NCBI GenBank assembly: GCA_001972305.1
Contig: BDDD01000117.1
Coordinates: 372,001-436,000, forward strand
Direction: 5' to 3'
DNA from: Cephalotus follicularis
Lineage: Eukaryota; Streptophyta; Magnoliopsida; Oxalidales; Cephalotaceae
DNA length: 64,000 bases
The notes beneath the pieces were generated by a model. The model saw only the letters and a program-made list of their open reading frames with translations. It did no database searches and was not told where the DNA came from. A program made the position numbers and the translations under genes. Numbering within the stretch: the first letter of the stretch is position 1; each line of letters begins with the position of its first letter. Of the stretch, positions 23,831-34,140 are shown in pieces.

Positions 23831-26800
23831 TGTAACATCCCGAATTTTATAAGTATTTAAGAATGGAAATTGGGCTCAATCGTGATACTGTTATTGGGCT
23901 AGAGCTAAATAAACGAAGAAATGAACCTTTGGACCTTAATTGGGCTTAAAATATGTTAATATTACTTTTGGGCTGAATAGAATTAATAAAAGAATGGTTT
24001 TCGGGCTGGAATTGGGCTTAATGAAGAGAAAAAGAATATTGGGCCAATTGTTATAAATGAAAAAGAGGAAAGGAAGTGTGGGCTGACAATTATAATGTCA
24101 TCAACCCACATTGATGAGAGAATGGTAGAGAGTTATCCAGGGGATTCTAGAGAGTTCTATTGATAGGCTATATATATAGGAGGAAGTGAAAGGGGTTACG
24201 ATTGTTGGAAATTTACAAGAGAAAGAGACAATGAGACCTATCAAGGAATGAGCAAAGGGAAGAGGAATGGAGGAAGGATGAAGATTGAATACAAGGAAGT
24301 GTGATACAAGCTCTCGGATCCCAGGTAGGTTCTATTACCTACTCAGTCCTGGTATTTATTGTAAATAACGTATACTGTGATATAAGGTATTGAATGGATG
24401 AGTGCAAAAATAGATTGTATATTATGGTCTTCTGTAATAGATGGGTGTTAGACTTAGTAAATAGCGAATTCTAAATGTTAGTTGCATCTCCTGGTGCTCT
24501 AACTTGCCACCATCGGGCGTTTAGCACACTGGAGTATATTCCTGAGCACGTCTCCTGTGTACCACGTGTACGTCATAGTATCCTGGTCGCTAAATATGAT
24601 CCGCGTGGAACCTGGCATCCACGTAACACCTTGCCAAGTATGGAACTGTGCCAACCAATGTCCAGGACGCCATATTTATGGGCCAGAGATGGCCATGATC
24701 CATGCGCTAGAGATGGCCATACGCCGAGGTGCTGAGCTCTCCATCCCGAACAATACACCTGAGCTGCTGAGCACACGGCACCCATGTGTCCCAAGCATGG
24801 CTTGGTACCGATTCTCTGCTGTCATGTGCCCAAAGAAGAGATACTATGGGCCTAGGCATTGTCCTCTGCCAAAAACACCGAGGTGCCAAATGCCCGAGCA
24901 GTGGATACCGAGGAGAAATGGCGCCAAGCAGAAAGTGTCCGAGGAGTCAACAGTATTCACCAGAGGTGCCATGGGCATAGGTGCCAAGTACCAAGGTGTA
25001 GAGCACCGAGGTGCTATGAGCCGACATTGCATGCACCTGAGGACATGCATACCATAGATGCCATGCCCAAGCACTATCCACATGCGTTACGCCCAAGGAC
25101 TCAACAGTGCCATGTGACGAGGTGTCGCGGATTGCTGTCCCCTGGCATGCGCCGAGGTGATGCGCATGGCTATCCCTGGGTGCACCCGACCATGAAACAC
25201 AACTGAGTCCTCCTCTGGATATGCACCGAGCAGGAGTGCAACGTTGTGAACCATGCATGGCACTCATACGCTATGCACATTGAAGCTCTCCAATGGTGCA
25301 TCCGAGCTCTCCATACATGCTTCCTTAGCATGCAACGCGGAATGGCAGAGCTGGTCTGCCATGAGTCCCAAGCGTGGAGAGGTGTCGAGCTTCCAATGCC
25401 ATGTCTCCTGATCATGGCTTCGTACTAGAGCTCTCTACAATATGTACGCCATGCAAGTGTTGAGCAGAGAGGATTGCATGTGTCTAAGATCCATGCAGGT
25501 GGCTCTGCATGCCATGTCGGGCTCTCCATGGTGGGCATCCATAGCATGCATTCATGCACCCGAGTGTGAACGCATGGGAGCTCTCCTCTTACAACGTCGA
25601 GCCTTCCACCCTCTACATACAACCTTTACATGCCTCGACGACGCGCACTGTCTGGTGCATGTCTTCCCTGCATGCCATGGCATTGAGCCCTCCTTCGCAT
25701 GCATCCCGAGCATGCACTGCGAGTGCTAAACTCTTCACAAAGCATGCATCCAGGAGCATGTGCATATGGCTCTTGGATAAGGCTCTTCACGCACCCAAGG
25801 GATGTAATTATAATTTCCAATAGTACCATGCATCCTTTAACAACGCAGTGAGTGCTACAGTGTATAATGAAGTACAGAGGATGACCATTAGATTGGATCA
25901 ATTATGTGGGGAATGCTAAGTGTCCCATTACCTGCATGCTAGTGTAGCTATTTAAGACTTTCACGTGCGCCTTTATGTATTCTTATTATATATATATATA
26001 TATATATATATAGGGCAGCTATATTTTTAGTAAAATGAATGAAGGTAGACCCTATTAAAAGTAGTACTAATGTACCGTTAATGAAATGTAGTGTAATGTA
26101 TTGTTACTATATTGGATAACCGACCGAGATGAGCTAGTAAGGCTATTTCTGAGATGACCTAATGGGTCGTCAAATTGAGATAAACCAGGTGGGTCACCGA
26201 CATAGCCAATGGATCACCGACCGAGATGAGTTGTCGAATCACCAACTGAGATGAACCAACGGATCACCAACCGAGATGAGCCACATTGACTGTTATTATT
26301 GTTACTGAATGACTGTTACGGTTACTGTATAATTAATGTTGTGTTCCTCTCCTACGCCTGTTACGCCTAGAGCACGTATATTGCTCTTCCTAAAAGCCGA
26401 GGAACCCGAGGAACCGGTCTGCCTAAAATGTAATGTCGTTCCTGTTCCAGTTCCTCTGCCTTAAGGTCTGGAGTGCGTTACCGCTCCTCCTTCAGTAGGG
26501 GATGCCGAGAAAGGATTTATTGTGACTACTAGTGACTGTCAAGGATTGTAAATGGACTGTACTGTATATTGTAGGTTTGTTATTGCATCTCTCATTGCAT
26601 ATGCCTGCTGCATCTGCATCTTACATCCGTACGTGGGTAGTAGTTCCTACATGACCAGTGGTCGCTGACCCATTGCATTTTAATGTAATGGGTCAGGTAC
26701 AGGTGGAGCTTCGCAGCAAGCTGAGGATTGAAGCCCCGGGTGAGCCTCCTCCCTCTTATTGCAGTTCGATGACCCAGAAGCATAAGAATACTGTATTTTT

Positions 26801-27015
26801 TTTTATGACATGCCGGCTTGTGGCAGAGCTTTCATGAACAGTATTGTATAACTTTGGGTTTTATCCACACAAGTCATAAATTATTGGATTTATTCCGCAT
26901 GCGTTATTATACTGCTAAATGTTTTTACTTATTCCGCTGAATATTAGTAAATGAATAGTACTGTCCGTAGCGGATCAAACCTTGGGGGTTGACTCCTGGG
27001 GTTTGGGGCGTTACA
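23831..27015 (+). repeat. K 3' LTR (3185 bases)
   Basis: The uninterrupted partner of the 5' LTR; it shows the empty sites of O (about 24163) and L (about 24375). It contains the GCATGC/GAGCTC core (about 24480-25950), a TA microsatellite (about 25983-26013) and the CACCGACCGAGATGAG array (26110-26290). It ends TTGGGGCGTTACA and is followed by the CACCG target copy. No genes are seen in it. Confidence 0.92.
25983..26013. repeat. (TA)n microsatellite
   Basis: About 14 TA units in the K 3' LTR. The matching place in the 5' LTR (about 19022) has only about five, so the tract changed length after insertion. Confidence 0.9.
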
Positions 27016-27020
27016 CACCG

Positions 27021-28640
27021 TTAGCAGTGGATAATTTTTGTTTAGTTTTTTCAAAGATTTTTTTTGGGATTAATTCCTCTTGAATACAATTCATTTATGC
27101 ACATGAATCTATTAGGGGAATTGTTTGTAATTTAAAAGAATCTTGAATCACAATGGTAATGTTAACGTGCCAGTTTTGGTGATTTATTCTTTCTATTAAA
27201 TTGATGAATTTGGTTGAATTTTCTTCTTGAATTTCTGGATTAATAGGGTCATTTGGTTCAATCTCTTTATCAGAAGAAGATGAATGATTCTGTAATAATA
27301 TTTATTCTAAATGTATAATTTGTTTCTTTGTTTGAATTTTTTTAACTCTTGTTTAGTATCTTTAATTTCCTTTTGTAAATCTTGTAACGTTAAGTTTTGT
27401 GGTAGTGGATTGTTGAATTTTTGAAATATTTTTTGTAACGTGTATGGTTCACTGGTTGATGTTGTAGGTTCATTTGACATTAAATATTTTACTTTTAATA
27501 AATGTTCTCTTTTTAATTCTATATCATCAATTTTATCTACTAGTTGTAATAGTAAACTGGATTCTTTTTGTTTGTCAATATTTAACATACAAATTGTTTG
27601 ATTATTGTTTTGAATTGTTGGTGTGTCGATTTCTTTTATTTCCTGAATTTTGATATTAGTAATTTTTTCAATAATTTCTTCTGTGGGAAAATGTTTATTT
27701 TCTTTTTCTAAATTTTTGCTTTCTTATAAAATTTTCACTTCTTCAAAATAATTTTTATTTTCTTGTTGGTTAATGTAAATTTTTTAAATAATCGAAAAAC
27801 ATAACATGAGCCTTGATTTTAGTCATGTATGCTGTTCGAATATTATTTTGTTCAGTTTCAGAATATTTTGTAAAAAATCTGTTTCTTTTTCGTAAATATT
27901 TTTCTCTAAGAAAATCTTTTCTTATGAGGTATTTATTGATTTCAAATGGTTTATTAATTCTAATCTTCATAAATTGTGAAAGAGGTTTCATTTCAGAATA
28001 CGTGGGAGAAATATGTTTATCAATTTCTTGAGAATCATTTTGAGGATTTTGAAAATCATTTTGGGTATAAATTCCTTTTAAAATATTCGATTGATTTGAA
28101 ATCTCTGATAATTTTGTCTTGGTATTAAAATAATTTGACTAATTTGAAGTTTCTGCCAATTTTGTTTTGGTACCAAAATAATTGGATGGTCTAGATCTAA
28201 TACTAGAAGTAGAAGATCTATGTGGATGGAATTGGTAATCACAAATATTTAAGTAGTTAAAATTTATTTTCTTATATTTTTTGAGCTTGAATCGGTTTTA
28301 ACAGTTTTGTCAAATCTAATTTTTACTAATCCTTCATCATTTTGAGTAATTGAATGTAAAGAAGTGTTTTCAATATTTTCTTGGTTTGGAGTAATAGTAT
28401 TGGATTGTATGGACCAATCCTCGGAAATATTAATATTGCTCAATTTAATTTTTTGTGGGATGAAAATATTTGAATCATTTGTTGGTTTCCAATTTTACCA
28501 TTGTTTTATTCTTTCATCTAATTCTTTATCTCTATTTGAATTATTACTAATTTCTGAACCACTACATGTTCTCGAAGACATAGCCATACACAATTTATTC
28601 ATGCTTAAAGAATTTTTAAAGTTTTCAGTCTCACCACGTA
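27021..28640 (-). pseudogene. Pararetrovirus movement protein and coiled-coil region, left arm
   Basis: Minus-strand viral coding, in viral order. Movement-protein remnants come first (about 28640-28170), including 'DWSIQSNTITPNQENIENTS' and 'HPHRSSTSSIRSRPSNYF', which match the right arm at about 30465-30720. Then comes a segment with 'FEINKYLIRKDFLREKYLRK' (about 27950) and the coiled-coil-like 'LTLQDLQKEIKDTKQELKKF' (about 27320-27400). The order equals that of the right arm. It is broken, and the movement protein is much reduced. No capsid zinc knuckle is recognised. Confidence 0.78.
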
Positions 28641-29117
28641 CAAGCATATGACCCATCTAGCTAACGAAAGACTGTTCCGATGGCCTACTGGGACTTACAC
28701 TCCGTCTGCCCTACCAACCCAATTTTCTAACTACTAGAATATGATCTATCCTGGAACTCAATCGACCGGCACCCTACCCAGACGTTTGGAGACTTTCTTA
28801 TTTTACGTTATTTTACGATTTTATCTGTTACTTATCTTTACTTAAATTGTCGCTTGCTTCCGTTCCCTCAAATGTTATCAGCACCAAAAATCCTAAACAT
28901 TTAGTCATATTAATCAATTTTTATGGTCAAAGTCTCTAAACCTTTGGGTTGGGTGCCTGTCGATTGAGTTCCAGGATAAATCATATTCTAGCAGTTAGAG
29001 AATTGGGGTGGTAGGGCAAACGGAGTGTAAATCCCAGCAGACCATCGAAACACTCTTTCGTTAGCTAGAGGGGTCATAGGCTTGCGCATGGTGAGACTGA
29101 AATATTCATTTAACTTT

Positions 29118-29330
29118 TCCATCGACATGGTCGGTTTATCCGCCTGACAGAGTGGAGGAAGTTAATTATTTTCATTAAGTATTTTAATTAATCAATTTTG
29201 TTTAAGATCCCTCGACATGTTCGGTTTATTCGCTTAACAGAGTGGCAGCTTAAAAGTTTTTACGTTATTTACTTAAAGTATTGAGAAGATCCCTTTACCA
29301 GTGCGGTTTACCACCGATTAAGTGTGGATT
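29118..29330 (+). repeat. Threefold repeat in viral leader spacer
   Basis: Three imperfect units of about 40 bases at about 29118, 29211 and 29290, each with a TCGACATGGTCGGTTTA-like start and a GACAGAGTGG-like end; the third is the most divergent. They lie between the two leader copies, spaced 80-93 bases apart. Confidence 0.65.
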
Positions 29331-29493
29331 CCTTTCTATTTAACTTCTTCAGTATTAAATTCAGTATTCCAATTAATTTAATTCCAGTCATTATTATTAC
29401 TCATCTCTCCTACCTTTCTTATTTTACTTTATTTTACGATTTTATCTGTTACTTATCTTTACTTAATTTGTCGCTTGCTTCTGTTCCCCCAAA

Positions 29494-29505
29494 TGGTATC
29501 AGAGC
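29494..29505 (+). other. Pararetrovirus primer-binding site (initiator tRNA-Met)
   Basis: TGGTATCAGAGC followed by TAAAAATCC, after a T-rich leader stretch. Caulimovirids start minus-strand DNA synthesis here, and the site marks position 1 of the circular viral genome by convention. Confidence 0.85.
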
Positions 29506-29739
29506 TAAAAATCCTAAGCATTTAGTCATATTAATCAATTTTTACAGTCAAAGTCTCTAAGCGTCTGGGTAGGGTGCCTGTCGATTGAGTTCCAGGATAG
29601 ATCATATTCTAGCAGTTAGAGAATTGGTGTGGTAGGGCAGATGGAGTGTAAGTCCTAGTAGACCATCGAAACACTCTTTCGTTAGCTAGAGAGGTCATAT
29701 GCTTGCACGTGGTGAGACTGAAAACTTTAAAAATTCTTT

Positions 29740-30770
29740 AAGCATGAATAAATTGTGTAGGGCTATGTCTTCGAAAACAGTTAGTGGTTCAGAAACTAGT
29801 AATAATTCAAATAGAGATAAAGAATTAGATGAAAAATAAAACAATGACAAAATTTGAAACCACCGAAGATTTCAAACAAAGAAATTTACAAGTATAATCC
29901 TTTTAACTCATTTAATTTCACTGAAAGAATTCAAACAATTGAACAAACCATAAAAATTACAAAGACTCAACAAAATATTAAATTATTAGATGAGAAAACC
30001 ATTAAAGAATTAGCTAAATTTTTTAAATATATTCATTTTCCTTTAGTTCAAGTAACAATTAAGCCATTAACAAGACAAGGATTAAACACTTCTGTTTTGG
30101 TGTGTCTCCGAGATGCTAGACATTTAAATTTTGATGATTCTTTAATTACAGCCATTGAAACAAGTTTATCCAATGGACCTATCTATTTTGATGGGTATCC
30201 AGACTTAGCCATTTCTTTAACAGATAAAAACATTTTAGAAACTCTAAAAATTAACATTAAGCTCCATGGTTACAAGATGTTACCTGGATCAGAAATAATT
30301 GCTATCATCCACCATGTTCATTACAAATCTACGAATTCAATTTGTCCCAAATCATTAGTAAATATGTCAAAAGTTGAAACAACAATGATGAAATGTGTAA
30401 CAAATTATTCAAATATTTTAATCCCACAAAATATTAAATGGAGTGATATTAATATTCCCGATGATTGGTCCATACAATCTGATACTATTACTCCAAACCA
30501 AGAAAATATTGAAAACATTTCTTTACATTCAATTACTCAAAATGATGAAGGATTAGTAAAAATTAGATTGGACAAAACTGTTAAAACCAATTCAAACTCA
30601 GAAAATTTAAGAGAAAAATTTAACTACTTAAATATATGTGATGAGAAAGTAAATAAAAACCATCAACTCCATCCACATAGATCTTCTACTTCTAGTATTA
30701 GATCTAGACCATCAAATCATTTTGATACTAAAACAAAATTGTCAGAAACTTCGAATCAGTAAAATTATTT
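29740..30770 (+). pseudogene. Pararetrovirus movement protein (30K type), right arm
   Basis: About 300 codons, the longest viral coding stretch in the window. It shows 'HFPLVQVTIKPLTRQGLN', 'SVLVCLRDARHLNFDDSL', 'LSNGPIYFDGYPDLAISL' and 'LKINIKLHGYKMLPGSEI', matching the conserved core of caulimovirid 30K-superfamily movement proteins, which form tubules through plasmodesmata. The tail is rich in Ser, Asn and Thr. It lies just downstream of the leader, as in florendo- and petuvirus-like genomes. The left arm holds a reduced counterpart. It is a fossil, although this part is comparatively well kept. Confidence 0.85.
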
Positions 30771-30829
30771 TGATACCAAAACAAAATTATCAGAGATTTC
30801 AAATCAATCAAATATTTTAAAAGGAAATT

Positions 30830-31249
30830 GATGAACCCATTTCTCCCACATATTCTGAAATGAAACCTCCTTCACAATTTATGATGATTAGAATTAATAA
30901 ACCATTTGAAATCAATAAAGACCTCATAAGAAAAGATTTTCTTGAAGAAAAATATTTACGAAAAAGAAACATATTTTTTACAAAATATTCTGAAACTGAA
31001 CAAAATAATATTCGAACAGCATACATGACTAAAATCAAGGCTCATGTTGTGTTTTTCGATTATTTAAAAATTTTCATTAGCCAACAAGAAAATAAAAAAT
31101 ATTTTGAAGAAGAGAAAATTTTAGAAGAAAGCAAAAATTTAGAAAAAGAAAATAAACATTTTCCTACAGAAGAAATTATTGAAAAAATTACTAATTTCAA
31201 AATTCAGGAAATAAAAGAAATCGACACACCAAAAATTCAAAACAATAAT
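30830..31249 (+). pseudogene. Pararetrovirus polyprotein segment after movement protein
   Basis: A Lys/Glu-rich segment with 'FEINKDLIRKDFLEEKYLRK', 'KYSETEQNNIRTAYMTKI' and a charged region after it. The left arm has a near-identical stretch at about 27770-27990, so it is viral. I cannot assign a function; its position suggests the region between movement protein and the structural/protease part. It ends at the ATAAT target copy of B and resumes at 55975. Confidence 0.75.
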
Positions 31250-31252
31250 TGT

Positions 31253-34138
31253 TGACACGCCCCATTCCCGACCACCCCCGCCGGAGAACGGACGTGCCAG
31301 GTGGAAGGATCCTCCACTTGGATCCCCAACATACAAAAGTCTAACACTCAAGGCCTAAAAGGGTAGATGTGAAAACACGCTGCGGAGGAGAACCACGCTC
31401 CCCAAACGTCCGTGCTCCTAAGGCATTAAAACAAGGAAATGCTCGGGCACCGGAAACGACATCGTATGACTTAAACCTTAGGCCTGGAATCAACTTAAAA
31501 GCCCGAGGACAAACGCCTTGCAAAGAACAACAACCCAAGGTCCCCCAAACGGTCAACTTACACTAAGGAGATGGAATCTCACCTCGTCCGAGCACTCAAA
31601 AGATCCACCAGGGCCCACACCTCAAGGAACCTTACTGGTGAGAGGACAGGAGGTCAGGCAAAACTGAGGAAAAACTTCAACTCTCACTTAACGTCTATGA
31701 GCCACACCCGAGGACAAAAGCCTGGGGACGCCACCAGACCTCAAGCCTAGGGGCAAACTAACCCGAGTTGAAGGGTCAACCTAGGGTCTGTCTGGTCCGT
31801 GAACCTCACCATCCCTTCCCTGGCTTCTCAGCAGAGGTGCCAAAAGCTCCTAAGACCCCGAGGAGAAACTCCTATGGTTCCACCTAAGGCCTGGGTTGAG
31901 GAGAAATGCTCCCCTGCCAAGAGTCAAACGACTCCAAACATGCTCCTCATCTCCACATCCTAAAACACTTAGCGAAAAACAACAACAACAAAGGGAGATG
32001 TCATAACAACATAAAAGTATATAAAACATCAAGTGAATTATACACGATCCTGTGATATAATGCCAAGGACTCACATCATCCAGGATTCATATACAAGTTT
32101 ACAAAAGAAGGTTACAGATCTTAACATCATAAAAATCTATACAAAACCCTAAAGAATGCTCCAAAATGCACGAAGGTTGCGCATGGCCAAGGAGCCATCC
32201 TAAGGTGCTGCGTCAAGCGTCTACCTCTATCAACACGCTTTCTCTTAGTGGATCTTAGGAACCCTGCAAATCTGCTTCCTCTGCACATAAAACTGAGAGG
32301 GGATTAATCCAACTGACTAGTGAGTAAGATCAAGGAACATCCCGAGTAACCCGCATGCACCTGGGTGCCAAGAACAAGCAAAAGTGCCCTGCCCCAACTG
32401 GGTTGAGGACACCCCATATCCATTGCTCAACCAAACAATGCAGAGGTGAATATGTACAAGAGATATCAGCAATAAGAGAAAGTCTGAGGAGACGTCAGAG
32501 CTACCAAACTCAATAACTGGCCTCAAGGAAAGATAATATCAACAATTATCAAGAGGACTACTAGTACTGTATCAATCACAAGCACATTTCCACACACACA
32601 CACATGCACACATCATACTCACACATTTCCATAGCCGGAACCACCTTGGCAAGCACAAGTAACAGCTCCGCTGAAATCCATCAACGTGGTCATGGGCTAC
32701 AGGACTGTACACATCCCTCATATGCGCATATAGATACCCACTTCCAGAGCACTGTATGAACATCTATGGAACGGCTACGCAAGCACACCCTCCTCGGCAA
32801 TCACACGTTGGCACACCTCACTACCACAACATCGATCGAAGGGCTACACAAGCACTCCCTAGACGGAAATCACGAGTTCAGTACTACACCATATGAACAT
32901 CAACCGAGGAGCGTCGGCAATCATATAGCGCTAGTATCATCCAAGGGGCCCGCAAATCACCACTCAGATCTACCCTTAACGAGATGACAGAGGAGAACTT
33001 TGGTTAAGAGGTAAATGTATCACCACTTAAACCATCTCGGCTAGCAATCTCATGTCCAAGGACTCCATCATGTCTTGACTAAGAAAGTAGTGGATCCTCG
33101 GCTGCCCTTACACATCATTCGGTCATAGACCAACGAATTGAGCAGATCCGGATATGGAACCCAGGCATAGTCATACCCAACAATTCATCATAGACAATGG
33201 CACTGTTGAATGGAATTGGGATCAAACGTCCACTTCTCTTCCCGCCATAACCAGTCTCATACATATCCAAGTGCCAGTAACAAATATCCAAGGAAAACAA
33301 CACATGATATAAAGAAAGCATGAAATACATAATCAAGAAAAGGGAAAACAACAAGTTCAACCCAACATCAAGTCCTCTACTGGAAAAATAGTATTTCAAA
33401 CCTGCTATAAACAAAAAGACCATAGGAAAAGAAATCCTTGTCAGACGATATCAAATAAACATGCATATTAAGAAATAACTCTCAGTATCAAATGATAGAA
33501 AAGGAACATCCCACTCACTAGTATCAGTGGTTTCCCTTAACTAGCTTCCTTGTTGTGCGGACTCCGTGCCTGGATCCTCCTCTGCAAGATCAACACACAA
33601 CAACACTTAGCTACCATCATCAAACATTCTGAGGTCATGCATGATCCACACACATGCACAAGAATGATGACGAAGCTCTTCCTCAGCCTCACAGACCGTT
33701 ACTACACCACCAAAGCAACACACCACAACGTACTGAGGAGGACACTCACCTGCTAGACGCGTAGATGGGTAAGAAGGTCCCAACCTCAACAGGCGAACAA
33801 AGCTTCAGGGAGAATGAAGAAGAAGAAGAAGAAGGAAAAGAAGAACTCTTTCTCAAGACTTCTTCCAACGTGAGAAGATAGAAGTGACTGATTGCATAAC
33901 CTGCCAATTGCTCAAGCTTCCTAAGTAAGCCTCTCACACTTCCCAAGATACCATTTAAAAATATCTTCTCTTCTCACTCTCCAAGTGGCACATGTCCAAC
34001 ATACCCAAAACACACACACATTGGGCCTTGCCCAAAAGAAGTCCAAGCTGAACCCAAGCCTAAGGAAGAAAAAAAAAAGAAAAATTTTCCCCAAGGCCCA
34101 AACATTAATTTACCCAAAATTAATGCGAGTCCTTACAA
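31253..34138 (-). mobile_element. LTR-like element C (probable solo LTR)
   Basis: 2886 bases, TGACACGCCCC...GTCCTTACA, with near-perfect flanks ATTGT (31248-31252) and ATTGC (34139-34143) in the first bases of B. If read like its neighbours it lies on the minus strand (TGTAAGGACTCG...GGGGCGTGTCA). It has no recognisable retrotransposon coding, only short unrelated frames, a CA-rich run near 32595 and a GAA run near 33818. No partner is in the window, so calling it a solo LTR is inference. Confidence 0.6.
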
Positions 34139-34140
34139 TT

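Larger units (their letters stand above)
7847..27015 (+). mobile_element. Ty3/gypsy element K (3.2-kb LTRs) with two nested insertions
   Basis: Boundaries: the left LTR starts TGTAACATCCCGAATT at 7847 and the right LTR ends GGGGCGTTACA at 27015, with target duplication CACCG at 7842-7846 and 27016-27020. Parts: 5' LTR (7847-20043, split by O and L), primer-binding site, short gag-like start, ATTGAATG array with hairpins, pol, polypurine tract, 3' LTR. The internal region is only about 3.8 kb, and no full gag is seen. Two hand-compared LTR stretches of about 300 bases differ by about 4% and 10%, so it is older than L, which sits in its LTR. It is broken, with many breaks in pol. Confidence 0.92.
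6225..28795 (-). mobile_element. Endogenous pararetrovirus, left arm (minus strand), interrupted by K
   Basis: Caulimoviridae fossil. In viral order (right to left) it has leader (about 28650-28795), movement-protein pieces (about 28170-28640), a spacer/coiled-coil region (about 27300-28000), aspartic protease (about 7425-7846 plus the part beyond K), reverse transcriptase (about 6738-7130) and RNase H (about 6225-6700). The reverse transcriptase shows 'FSKFDLKSGFWQIQIPE', 'MPFGLKNAPREFQ' and 'VYIDDIFIFS', which are typical of the family. K splits it, with CACCG on both sides. It is broken, with many breaks, and probably older than all the elements within it. The genus is uncertain; florendovirus- or petuvirus-like is my guess from the movement protein and protease. 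Confidence 0.88.
28650..29740. repeat. Inverted and repeated viral leader at the arm junction
   Basis: Minus-strand leader (28650-28795) abuts plus-strand leader (28796 onward). In the plus arm the leader occurs twice, at 28796-29100 and 29418-29725, around a spacer. A shared marker is 'GATTGAGTTCCAGGATA' (plus strand near 28955 and 29585; inverted near 28755). The second unit carries a good tRNA-Met primer-binding site; the first a degraded one (about 28873). Repeated leaders are expected when a terminally redundant or tandem viral genome integrates. Confidence 0.85.

Noticed and set aside
29324-29560. Open frame across the viral leader
   Set aside because: It spans the primer-binding site and AT-rich leader, with no family resemblance and no counterpart kept in the other leader copy.
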